The notes beneath the pieces were generated by a model, which worked only from the letters and a program-made list of their open reading frames with translations, made no database searches and was not told where the DNA came from. Both the position numbers and the translations under genes were made by a program. Positions 7,184 through 15,887 of a stretch of DNA of 33,799 nt are shown here, in pieces. Source of the stretch: Candidatus Colwelliibacteriota bacterium (lineage in GTDB: Bacteria; Patescibacteriota; Minisyncoccia; UBA6257; Colwellbacteraceae); the NCBI GenBank assembly GCA_016176505.1, contig JACOXB010000009.1:1-33799 (forward strand), read 5' to 3'. How positions within the stretch are numbered: position 1 is the first letter of the stretch; each line of letters begins with the position of its first letter.

Positions 7184-7417
7184 GTGTTCCACCGTGACAC
7201 ACTGCGTATTTTTCCCGGTTTTTAGGCCTCATTATGTTGAACAGTTATACACAAATGTTTCACAATTTACACACATATCGATGAAGTTGTCAAAAATCTA
7301 GCATTCATCGCATTATTGATTAATGCGATGTTCTCAATGTTTCACAAAATGTTTCACAAAATTCGAAAAACCTAGGTTTTATCGCGTTAATGATTCGTGC
7401 GATAAAATCGTGGTTTT

Positions 7418-7450
7418 ATAAAAATACTGAACCCCACCGAAGTGGGGGTT
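7418..7450 (-). terminator. Intrinsic terminator of the candidate ncRNA
   Basis: Minus strand AACCCCCAC-TTCG-GTGGGGTT-CAGTATTTTTATAAAA. Confidence 0.85.
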
Positions 7451-7875
7451 TTGGGGCGGCGGGCGGAGCTGCTTGGAAGCTTCGCCCGCCGCCGCTGTAT
7501 CTTCTCGGCGCCTCTATTTTAGCGCCGGGTACCGTCGGGGACTGCCGTCCCCCCGGACCTCTTGATCGCCGTCGAAGTACTGCAGCGGGGAAAAACAGGC
7601 GACGTCGGTTTTTGTGAACCGTCTAGGAAGTCGCCTGCCGCGAGCGGCGCGTCGCGGTCCCCCGCTCCTTGCGTCTTTTAAGCGCCGCCGTATCAGGAAA
7701 TCGTCGGCTCCCAGCAACCGTCCCGGTTGACGCACCCTCCGGACAGGAGGATCTAAACAGTCTAGGCGCTCGAGCCGGGCACTCGAGTGCGCGCCATCTG
7801 GGCAGTGGGGGTAACAGGGACGCTGTCGCGGCCCATGTCTCGTGGCTCACGGCATAACCCCCGCCACGATCAATA
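7418..7875 (-). ncRNA. Candidate structured non-coding RNA of about 450 nt, family not recognised
   Basis: Consensus promoter upstream, UUCG-capped terminator, many long GC helices, and ORFs inside are Arg/Pro-rich without a well-spaced SD. Confidence 0.65.
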
Positions 7876-7880
7876 AACGT

Positions 7881-7908
7881 ATTATATACGATTTAAGAAA
7901 TTTGTCAA
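7881..7908 (-). promoter_or_regulatory. Promoter of the candidate ncRNA
   Basis: Minus strand TTGACA-N16-TATAAT (both hexamers consensus). Confidence 0.85.
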
Positions 7909-7941
7909 CGCCATAAAATATCGAGACCGGAACTCGATAAA

Positions 7942-9105
7942 TTAAAAATTCAGTTTCAGTTTTGACGCTCCGGCTTGTTTTAAGATGTCGGATTCAAAAG
8001 TGTAAATAATTTCTTTTTTGGATTGATGTTTTTCTTCGGCCAGTTCAATCAAACGAGTCAAGAGTTCGTTGAAACTGACACCGCTTTGGCGCCAAAGATG
8101 ATGATAGAGCGTGCCGGGCAAGGTATTAATCTCGTTCGCGTAAATTGCCTTCGTTTTCTTGTTATAAAGAAAGTCAACCCGAGCGATACCAGAACATCCG
8201 AAAAGTTTAAAAATTTGGACTGCCATATCCTGAATTTTTTTCGTAGTTCTCGCATCAATCGCTGCCGGAATATTAATGCTCTTAGTGGCGCGGCCGAGTT
8301 GAGCTCCGCCTTTTTTCAAGTACTTTTCTTCGTAAGAAAATAAATCGCCTTCGAAGCTTGAATCCTGAATTAAAGAGGGAATCGGATCGTCATTGCCAAG
8401 AACCGCGACCGTGAGATCCATAAGATCTAGAACCGCTTCTTCAACCAAAGCTCGAGTGTCATAGTGAAGTGCAACTTCAATGGCGAACTCGAGTTCCTTC
8501 AGCGTCTTTACTTTAGCCACACCGATTGAAGAGCCGAGCCGGGCCGGCTTTACAAAAAGCGGCCATTTTAAGCCCTTGATTCGCTTTAAAATCTGGGATT
8601 TATCCCTTTCCCATTCTTTTTTAGTAAAAAAAACAAATTTTGTGGTTGGGAATTTAGCTGCTTCATAAATCTGCTTGGTCAGGATTTTATCCATAGTCAC
8701 GGCTGACGAGGTCACATCGCAGCCAACATAAGGAACATTGAAAATTTCAAAAAGTCCTTGAATCGTTCCATCCTCGCCATAAGAGCCGTGAAAAGCCGGA
8801 AAAGCAAGGTCGATTGCAATTTCTTTTTTACTAAACCCCTTTTTCTTGAAAGCCAGTTTGCCTAAAGATTTTTCAAGATCAAGAATAAAATCATTTAAAC
8901 CGCGCGGCTCAATCTTACTACCGGCTTTTTGGAAAAATTCAAGTGAGCCAAGCCTTTCATCAATTAGCCAGCGACCTTGTTTATCTAGGTAAATCGGGAA
9001 AACTTGATGCCCTAGTTTTTTTAAGCCGGCAATAATTAATTCGCCAGTTAAAATCGAGACATCATGTTCTGGGCTGCGGCTGCCAAAAAATACTCCAATG
9101 TTCAT
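7942..9105 (-). CDS. ddl: D-alanine--D-alanine ligase
   Basis: MNIGVFFGSRSPEHDVSILTG...; HGSYGEDGTIQG; EINTLPGTL. Confidence 0.95.
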   Translation of the reverse strand: MNIGVFFGSRSPEHDVSILTGELIIAGLKKLGHQVFPIYLDKQGRWLIDERLGSLEFFQKAGSKIEPRGLNDFILDLEKSLGKLAFKKKGFSKKEIAIDLAFPAFHGSYGEDGTIQGLFEIFNVPYVGCDVTSSAVTMDKILTKQIYEAAKFPTTKFVFFTKKEWERDKSQILKRIKGLKWPLFVKPARLGSSIGVAKVKTLKELEFAIEVALHYDTRALVEEAVLDLMDLTVAVLGNDDPIPSLIQDSSFEGDLFSYEEKYLKKGGAQLGRATKSINIPAAIDARTTKKIQDMAVQIFKLFGCSGIARVDFLYNKKTKAIYANEINTLPGTLYHHLWRQSGVSFNELLTRLIELAEEKHQSKKEIIYTFESDILKQAGASKLKLNF

Positions 9106-10545
9106 TTATCTGTAATTATCTGGCCAGTCGTTCTGAAAAAGAACAACATCGCCAGCTTTTAAAATATTTGTAAGCGAAGAATAAGCTTCTTCAGTCGACT
9201 CAAACCACATTATATCATCAGGCTTAAATCCTTGTTCGGTAAGTCCTTGGGCAATAAATCGAGCCGCCTCGGTTCGAATTAAGATAACAAGATCGGCGAC
9301 TTTGGCGAGAGCTTGACCGATTTCTTTGTGAACTGATTCAGTTCGTTCGCCCATTTCAACAAGGCCAGGCGTTACAAAAATCTTCCGTTCTTTTTTAAAT
9401 CGGGCGAGCGCTTTAATTGCTTCTCTTGCGCCATCAGGATTGCCGTTATAACTATCATCAATTACGAGAATCCCGCTTTCATTTCGGATCGGATTTAGCC
9501 GATGGGGAACGGGCTTGATTTTAGCAATACCATTTTTTATTTCGGCTGGAGTTAGGCCCAGCTTGTGGGCCACTCCAACCGCCGCCACTACTGGGCCGAA
9601 GATATATTCACTTAAAAATGGGATTTTAAACGGCCCCATTTTTTTACCATGAGTCTCCAAACTAAAAGAAATACCTGCTCCATTAGCCAGAAATTTTTTA
9701 TCAACGACTTTATGGCGGCAGAGAGGATTGTTAGTGGAGCTTATAAAGTGAACATTCCGGAGTTGGGTATGACGTTTATAGTTTTCGACAACCAGTTTAT
9801 CATCGGCATTTAGAACAACGTCTCCTTGCGGGTCAGTCCCGTCGATTAACTCAAACTTGGTCGCAATCGTATTCTCAATACTGCCGAAGCGTTCAAGATG
9901 AGCTTCGTTAATGCCGGTTAAAATACTGATTTTCGGGTGGACCAGATCAGTCAATTTTTTAATATCGCCGCGCTCATAAGCGCCCATTTCAACAATAAAA
10001 ACATCGGTTTCTTCGGTTAGATCGCTTAAAATCAGGCGGCCAATACCAACCGGCGTATTAATATTTTCCGGTGTTTTTAAAACTTTAAATTTTTCTTCGA
10101 GCACAGCGGCGAGCACTTCTTTCATGGTTGTTTTGCCGTAACTGCCGGTAATGCCGATGACTTTTAAATTTTTTAAAGTCCAGATTTTATGCTCCGCCTT
10201 TTTAATAATTTGGCTCTTCCCAAAATAATCAATCGGATAAGAAAGAATCCAAAGGCTAAGAAAAATAAAGTGGAAGTAAGATAGGAGAATAAAAAGAATG
10301 AGAAATATAAAAAGTGAGACTGGCCAAGGGAAAATCAGAAAAGCTAAAAGTCCGCTAGTTAAAGCTTGGAGAAAAAGCGAGCCAAAGGTTATTAATTTTA
10401 GCTTATCAGTCCAGATAATTGGTTGGCGCGGCCTAAAGCCTGGGAGCCAGATTTTCTCCGGAAATAAGCGCAGATAACGCTTAACATTATAATTCTCGAG
10501 CTGGAGAAAATAGATCTGATTTTTAATTGCTCTAAGCGGGTTCAT
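9106..10545 (-). CDS. murF: MurF-like Mur ligase with N-terminal membrane segments
   Basis: GITGSYGKTTMKEVL P-loop; NADD; central and C-terminal Mur ligase motifs (DDSYNGNPDG). Confidence 0.87.
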   Translation of the reverse strand: MNPLRAIKNQIYFLQLENYNVKRYLRLFPEKIWLPGFRPRQPIIWTDKLKLITFGSLFLQALTSGLLAFLIFPWPVSLFIFLILFILLSYFHFIFLSLWILSYPIDYFGKSQIIKKAEHKIWTLKNLKVIGITGSYGKTTMKEVLAAVLEEKFKVLKTPENINTPVGIGRLILSDLTEETDVFIVEMGAYERGDIKKLTDLVHPKISILTGINEAHLERFGSIENTIATKFELIDGTDPQGDVVLNADDKLVVENYKRHTQLRNVHFISSTNNPLCRHKVVDKKFLANGAGISFSLETHGKKMGPFKIPFLSEYIFGPVVAAVGVAHKLGLTPAEIKNGIAKIKPVPHRLNPIRNESGILVIDDSYNGNPDGAREAIKALARFKKERKIFVTPGLVEMGERTESVHKEIGQALAKVADLVILIRTEAARFIAQGLTEQGFKPDDIMWFESTEEAYSSLTNILKAGDVVLFQNDWPDNYR

Positions 10546-11311
10546 TTAAAAACTCTTTTAAAACCTGGATGAATCTATCCGGCTTATCAATAAAACTGTA
10601 ATGCCCCGCGCCTTTAATAATCTCGAGTTTGGCGTGGGGAATTTCTTTAGCCATTAACTCGCCGTCTTTAAACGGCGTTTCTTGGTCTTTATCGCCCCAA
10701 ATAATCACTGTTTTTTGTTTAATCTCTGGGAGAAACGGGGTCAAGTCTTCGTTAATGGTTTTTAGAAAAGTTTCTTTCATTTTGCCAGCCACCAGATAAT
10801 CTTCAGCGCCGATCCGGCGGTAGATTTTTTCTCGCAGGGGCTGGAGAGGCGGCAATTTAAAAATCGGCTTTACAATTTTAGCTCCAGCCCTGGAGAACCC
10901 GCGTTTTACCGATAGTCTTCTAATGCCAGCGCTGTTGGCTAAAAATAATTTTTGAATCAAATCGGGCCTCGTGGCCGCAAGCTTGATTGCCACTCGGCCG
11001 CCAAAAGAATGCCCGACCAAGCAAGCATTTTTTAATTTTAGCGTTTCAATAAATTGAGCAATAGTTTCGGCGTAATCAGCCAGAGTAAAAGTTTTGGGCG
11101 GCATTTCTGATTTACCGAACCCCGGGAGATCAAGAGCATAAATTTTTATTTTCTCCGAAACCAGAGAATTAATAATTGGAAGCCAGACTTTAGCTTCGCT
11201 TCGCCAGCCGTGAAGGAAAACAAACGACGTTTCAGCTTTCGGATTTTCTAAAACGTAGTAATTAATAAGTAACTTATTTAAAACAATCTGTTTTTCTTCG
11301 AGCGGAGTCAT
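10532..11311 (-). CDS. Alpha/beta hydrolase
   Basis: FLHGWRSEAKVW, GHSFGGRVA nucleophile elbow, C-terminal GAGHYSF. Confidence 0.92.
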   Translation of the reverse strand: MTPLEEKQIVLNKLLINYYVLENPKAETSFVFLHGWRSEAKVWLPIINSLVSEKIKIYALDLPGFGKSEMPPKTFTLADYAETIAQFIETLKLKNACLVGHSFGGRVAIKLAATRPDLIQKLFLANSAGIRRLSVKRGFSRAGAKIVKPIFKLPPLQPLREKIYRRIGAEDYLVAGKMKETFLKTINEDLTPFLPEIKQKTVIIWGDKDQETPFKDGELMAKEIPHAKLEIIKGAGHYSFIDKPDRFIQVLKEFLNEPA

Positions 11312-11344
11312 TAAACTCCTCTAGAGTATAAACCCAGATGGTCT

Positions 11345-11374
11345 AAAAAGCAGAAGCGCGGGTCGCGCTTCTGC
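11345..11374 (-). terminator. Terminator of GC-rich cassette 4
   Basis: Minus strand GCAGAAGCGCG-ACC-CGCGCTTCTGC-TTTTT. Confidence 0.9.
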
Positions 11375-11394
11375 GCGCCCGCGCCGGGGGGTGG

Positions 11395-11886
11395 CTAGCT
11401 CGCCACCCGTTTGTAGAGCCAGAACGGCATGAGCTTGAGGACGCGCTCGCGCCTATTCCAGGTCTTCTCGGACCGCGTCCGTTGCTGGGTTGAATCAGCA
11501 GAGAACCAGCCGTTCCACGGATACAACTCGATCTCCGGACATGGCCTGACGTGGATTCCGCCACCAGCTTCGCGGACAGCCTTGCGAAGGTCGCGCCAGG
11601 CGCGCCAGAGATGCGGTGCGGCAGCCGCCACCCAGAGCTCGGTGAGGCCACGCTGCTTTGCCCAGCCGACAGCACCCCTTGCGATCCGGAGAGTTGTCGG
11701 CGGCTCACCGGGTTTCTCGTCGGCGTACGTCACCTCGACACCACTTTCTATATGGATATCGAGCTGGGTGTAGATCGGAGCCTTGAGACCCCACGCTTCC
11801 CCCGTGGCGATCTGGCCGATCAGCTGGTTTGAGCGGATGGAACTCGGAGCGCCGAAGGCAAACGCGACAATGCCTACAGTCCCCAA
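11395..11886 (-). CDS. 163-aa hypothetical protein (cassette 4)
   Basis: TTG start with GAGGAGGTGA SD; MGTVGIVAFAFGAPSSIRSNQLIGQIATGEAWG... Confidence 0.75.
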   Translation of the reverse strand: MGTVGIVAFAFGAPSSIRSNQLIGQIATGEAWGLKAPIYTQLDIHIESGVEVTYADEKPGEPPTTLRIARGAVGWAKQRGLTELWVAAAAPHLWRAWRDLRKAVREAGGGIHVRPCPEIELYPWNGWFSADSTQQRTRSEKTWNRRERVLKLMPFWLYKRVAS

Positions 11887-12005
11887 AACAGTTCACCTCC
11901 TCGGGTGACATTCGGTTGTGGAGTACTACGCGCCTAAAGGCACATTTTCAGAATGCGATGAATTCTTGGGTTAGTCAATGCCCTTCGACAAGCTCAGGAC
12001 GAGTG

Positions 12006-12079
12006 TGGGCGATGCAGGACTCGAACCTGCGGCCTACGCGGTGTAAACGCGTCGCTCTAGCCAACTGAGCTAATCGCCC
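12006..12079 (-). tRNA. tRNA-Val(UAC)
   Basis: GGGCGAT acceptor, anticodon loop TTTACAC, T-loop GTTCGAGTC; cloverleaf closes. Confidence 0.95.
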
Positions 12080-12085
12080 CAAGGG

Positions 12086-12157
12086 TGCGCCCGCTAGGAC
12101 TTGAACCTAGAACCGGTCGTGTATAAGACGACTGCTCTGCCATTGAGCTACAGGCGC
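12086..12157 (-). tRNA. tRNA with anticodon UAU, predicted tRNA-Ile
   Basis: GCGCCTG/CGGGCGC acceptor, GTCGT-CTTATAC-ACGAC anticodon arm, T-arm CTAGG-TTCAAGT-CCTAG. Confidence 0.9.
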
Positions 12158-12204
12158 ATCGCCCTTAGCATACTAAATACTAAATACTAGATACAAGATA
12201 CTGC

Positions 12205-14079
12205 TTAAACCCTTACGGGTTTAAGCTTGAACGGCTTAACAATGGCGTAAAATTCTTCTTGTTCAAGCACTTCTTTTTCCATTAAAGCCTTGGCTACGGC
12301 TTTTAGAGCGTCGCGGTTTGAGGAAATAATTTTTTTGGCTTTTTCATAAGCTCGGCCAATGAATTTTTTCACTTCCTCGTCAATTTGCGTCGCTACCTTT
12401 TCTGAATAATTTTTCTCAGTGGTTATTTCCCGGCCGAGAAATACGAGCTCTTCAGTTTTGCCAAAAGTTTGAGGTCCAAGTTTTTCGCTCATGCCGTAAC
12501 GAGTAACAAGCTGTCGTGCCAGGCGCGAGGCTTGTTTCAGGTCATTTGAAGCGCCGGTAGTTATATCTTTAAAAATGATTTCTTCAGAACTGTAGCCACC
12601 GAGCATAACCGCGAGATCGGCCAGGAATTGAGCCCGGCTTTTCAGCCGTCGATCTTCAAGCGGGAGGTTTAAAGTGTAGCCGCCAGCTTGGCCCCGAGCC
12701 ACAATCGAAACCTTGCTTACTGGATCGGCGTCTTTCAAGCCGGCTGAAACCAGGGCATGGCCAGCCTCGTGATAAGCTGTGATTTCTCTTTCTTTTTCTG
12801 AAACCAAACGGCTTTTGCGGGCCGGCCCCAAGATTACTTTTTCAATTGATTCATAAATTTGGGCCTGGCCAATTGCTTTCTGGCCTTCTTGAACAGCCAA
12901 GATGGCTGCCTCATTAATAAGGTTCGCGAGATCAGCGCCGGAAAAACCAGGAGTGCGGGAAGCCACTTTAGCTAAGTCTAGATCAGGCGCGAGCGGCTTA
13001 CCCTTACTGTGGATCTTCATAATTGCTTCCCGTTCTTTAATGTCCGGCAAGTCGAGGATCACTCGGCGGTCAAACCGACCGGGCCGAAGCAGGGCTGGGT
13101 CAAGCACATCCGGCCGATTAGTGGCTGCGAGGATGATGACCCGGGTGCCCTGATCAAAGCCGTCCATCTCAACCAAAATCTGATTTAGGGTTTGCTCTCT
13201 CTCGTCATGGCCGCCGCCAAGACCAGCGCCGCGCTCCCGGCCCACCGCATCAATCTCATCAATAAACAAAATACTCGGGGCGGCGCGTTTGGCAGTGTTG
13301 AAAGCGTCGCGAGTACGGCTTGCGCCAACACCGACAAACATCTCAACAAACTCTGAAGCGGAAAGATGGAAGAAGGGAACGCCGGCCTCACCAGCGACAG
13401 CCCGGGCAAGCAATGTTTTCCCTGTTCCCGGCGGGCCCATTAAAAGCACGCCCCTCGGGATCCTCGCGCCGATATCCTGATACTTTTTCGGATCCTTTAG
13501 AAAATCAACAATCTCTTCAAGTTCTTTTTTGGCCTCCTTTAAACCGGCGACATCGGCGAAAGTGATGCGTTCTTTAAAATTGGTAAAAAGATGGATGTTG
13601 GCCCGGCCGAAAGTGAAAGCCTGGTTCACGCCAGTGCGGGCTTGACGGAAAATAAACCAAAACATGGCGCCGATCAAAAGAAGCGGCAGAAGGGTCGGGA
13701 TAAGAATGCTGAGCCAAAAATTCAGGCCCGACTGTTCCTTAATCTCAAGCGGCAGAGCGGTGAGGGCCTCGGTGGGCACGCCGTAATTAGTGAGAGTTTC
13801 GCTTAGGCTGGTTTCAGCCTCTTTTTTAGCGGCTAAAACCTCGCCGTTTTTAAGCTCGATTTTTAGATCGTTGCCATTAACCGTGATTTTTGAAACCTCA
13901 CCCGCATTTATTTTTTGGGCCAGAGTGGCAAGATCAATTACCGGAGGCTTCGGTCCTTGTTCAAAAAGAAGCGTTAGGGTTAACGCGATAAGAATGATGA
14001 AAAAAGTTGTTCGCCAGAAGCGCTGATTATTCCACTTCGCCGGTTTTAGCGGCTTCCGGCTCGTTGGCTTTGGGTTCAT
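12205..14079 (-). CDS. ftsH: ATP-dependent zinc metalloprotease FtsH
   Basis: Two TM segments, [22 protein letters not shown] Walker A, SRH, HEAGH zinc site. Confidence 0.98.
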   Translation of the reverse strand: MNPKPTSRKPLKPAKWNNQRFWRTTFFIILIALTLTLLFEQGPKPPVIDLATLAQKINAGEVSKITVNGNDLKIELKNGEVLAAKKEAETSLSETLTNYGVPTEALTALPLEIKEQSGLNFWLSILIPTLLPLLLIGAMFWFIFRQARTGVNQAFTFGRANIHLFTNFKERITFADVAGLKEAKKELEEIVDFLKDPKKYQDIGARIPRGVLLMGPPGTGKTLLARAVAGEAGVPFFHLSASEFVEMFVGVGASRTRDAFNTAKRAAPSILFIDEIDAVGRERGAGLGGGHDEREQTLNQILVEMDGFDQGTRVIILAATNRPDVLDPALLRPGRFDRRVILDLPDIKEREAIMKIHSKGKPLAPDLDLAKVASRTPGFSGADLANLINEAAILAVQEGQKAIGQAQIYESIEKVILGPARKSRLVSEKEREITAYHEAGHALVSAGLKDADPVSKVSIVARGQAGGYTLNLPLEDRRLKSRAQFLADLAVMLGGYSSEEIIFKDITTGASNDLKQASRLARQLVTRYGMSEKLGPQTFGKTEELVFLGREITTEKNYSEKVATQIDEEVKKFIGRAYEKAKKIISSNRDALKAVAKALMEKEVLEQEEFYAIVKPFKLKPVRV

Positions 14080-15187
14080 CTTGTTTTGCTGGTTTTGTTT
14101 TTAACTTTAAGACTATTCTTTTATCAGCTGGTTTAATTGATTCAATGACAAAGTCGTGACTCGAGCCCGGCACCAGACTTTTATTTAGCTCTTCTACTGA
14201 ACCAAATTCCGAAACATGAATCAAGCCGGCGATATCAGGGTCAAGTTTTATGAGCGCCCCGAAAGGATTTAATTTATAAATCGTACCCTTGACCGTTTCG
14301 CCCTCTTTAAATTTTTCACCAACCTTATCCCAGGGGTTTTCCTCGAGCGCTTTGCGCGAGAGCGAGACCCGGCCGTCTTTAATTTCAATAATTTGAGCCT
14401 TGACCATATCGCCGACCGCCACTACTTCTTTCGGATGATCAACCAAGTTATGGGAGAGCTCAGAGATATGAATTAGGCCCTCAATTTCCGGGTGGTCGAC
14501 AAAGCGGATAAAAGCGCCGAAGTTAGCCACGCCCGAGACCACCCCCGTAACCACATCGCCCGCGTTGTATTTCGTAAGCAGTTCTTTAACGTTTTCAGCT
14601 ACAATTTCACGCTCCGAAATAATCAGCTTATTATTCCTCGGATTCACATTAATAATTTTTACAGCCAATTCCTGGTCAACGAATTTCTTCAATTCTTCAA
14701 GGATGCGATTTCGATTGCCTTCGGCGCCCTCCGGATAGTGTTCGTTCGAAAGCTGGGAAGCGGGCAAAAAGGCCTGGAGACCGGCGATTAGAGCAAGGAG
14801 GCCGCCGGTATTAGCGCCGGTGATTTTCGCCTGGATCGCTTCACCGCGCTCTTTTAATTCCTTCACCTCCTGCCAGGCTCGCTGTTTATCAGCTTGGGCA
14901 AGCGACAACTCAATAGATCCTTTTTCGTTTTCAGGCGTGACCACCTTGGCCGTCACCGAATCGCCGGGATTCATTTTCTTTAAAATTTCCCGAGCATTAC
15001 TAAATTCAATTCCATAAAGAATTCCGGTGCCGGCCTGGGAGATTTCGAAGAAAGCAGCTCGGCCGTTATTCTCAATTAAGGTCGCCTCGATCAAATCACC
15101 GGATTTTAAAATCGGCATTAAGCCCGGCTCGGTTTTTAAAAGCTGGAGTTCGGGTGCGTTATTCTTTTTAACTAAATTTAAGGCCAT
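14027..15187 (-). CDS. rpsA: S1 RNA-binding domain protein (ribosomal protein S1-like)
   Basis: Repeated S1 motifs (GVVSGVANFGAFIRF...GLIHISELS; GTIYKLNPFGALIKL...GLIHVSEFG); 3' end overlaps ftsH. Confidence 0.9.
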   Translation of the reverse strand: MALNLVKKNNAPELQLLKTEPGLMPILKSGDLIEATLIENNGRAAFFEISQAGTGILYGIEFSNAREILKKMNPGDSVTAKVVTPENEKGSIELSLAQADKQRAWQEVKELKERGEAIQAKITGANTGGLLALIAGLQAFLPASQLSNEHYPEGAEGNRNRILEELKKFVDQELAVKIINVNPRNNKLIISEREIVAENVKELLTKYNAGDVVTGVVSGVANFGAFIRFVDHPEIEGLIHISELSHNLVDHPKEVVAVGDMVKAQIIEIKDGRVSLSRKALEENPWDKVGEKFKEGETVKGTIYKLNPFGALIKLDPDIAGLIHVSEFGSVEELNKSLVPGSSHDFVIESIKPADKRIVLKLKTKPAKQDEPKANEPEAAKTGEVE

Positions 15188-15284
15188 TTGGACTCGACCA
15201 TTATGGGCTAACTCGGTTTGAAAATCAATCCCGAGGGGGGGTAAACCCCCACACCAAAAATTGGCATGAGAGCAGGTTTAATCG

Positions 15285-15313
15285 TTGAAAAATGGTTGGT
15301 GTGGGGGTAAAAT
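15285..15313 (+). promoter_or_regulatory. Promoter of the MBL-fold gene, apparently leaderless
   Basis: TTGAAA-N17-TAAAAT, 7 nt before ATG at 15321. Confidence 0.7.
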
Positions 15314-15320
15314 TAACTTG

Positions 15321-15887
15321 ATGGTAATTACTTTAATCTCTGGAGGCGGTGTTAAGTGTCAGGTTGGAGATTTTAGCCTAACGGTTGATCCGCAAAGAAC
15401 TAAGGCGGGGAATTTGACCCTTCGCACCGAAACCAAACTGCCGATTGAATCGTTTCCCGGAGCCGAGATTATTCAGGGTCCAGGGGAATATGAAATTTCG
15501 GGTGCTAAAATCAGGGGTGTGCTTCTCACCGAAGAGACAAATAGCACTTATTTTAGGACGCTTTACGAGGTGGAACTTGATGGTATCCGGGCGGCCTTTA
15601 TGAATAATCTTAACGCTTTGCCGAGCTCAGAGACCCTCGATCGTTTAGGCGAAATCGATATTCTATTTCTTTCAGTAAATCAAGCGAAAATTAAAACTAA
15701 AGAAGCGGTAGTTTTAATCAAGCAGATTGATCCAAAGGTCATTATTCCAATTGATGAAAAGCTGATGAAGGGTTTAGCTGAAGAGCTGGGGCAAAAAGTG
15801 AAAGCCGAAGAAAAACTAGTGGTTAAACGTAGGGATTTCTTAAAAGAAGAATCTTCGGGAAAACTCGTATGGCTGAGCCAAAAATAG
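15321..15887 (+). CDS. MBL-fold metal-dependent hydrolase-like protein
   Basis: [24 protein letters not shown]... start chosen from the promoter position; resembles the UlaG-like MBL branch. Confidence 0.75.
   Translation: MVITLISGGGVKCQVGDFSLTVDPQRTKAGNLTLRTETKLPIESFPGAEIIQGPGEYEISGAKIRGVLLTEETNSTYFRTLYEVELDGIRAAFMNNLNALPSSETLDRLGEIDILFLSVNQAKIKTKEAVVLIKQIDPKVIIPIDEKLMKGLAEELGQKVKAEEKLVVKRRDFLKEESSGKLVWLSQK

Noticed and set aside
7141-7435. Calling this region oriC
   Set aside because: Only one DnaA-box match, no dnaA or dnaN nearby, and no skew data; reported only as a repeat-dense candidate.
7514-7735. Protein-coding ORF inside the candidate ncRNA, with GGAGG abutting a GTG
   Set aside because: No spacing between the GGAGG and the start; Arg-rich composition; the frame runs through multiple stable helices. 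Kept as a refutation test only.
7418-7875. RNase P RNA, tmRNA or SRP RNA identity for the candidate ncRNA
   Set aside because: Conserved motifs of those families could not be located by eye; left as unidentified rather than named.
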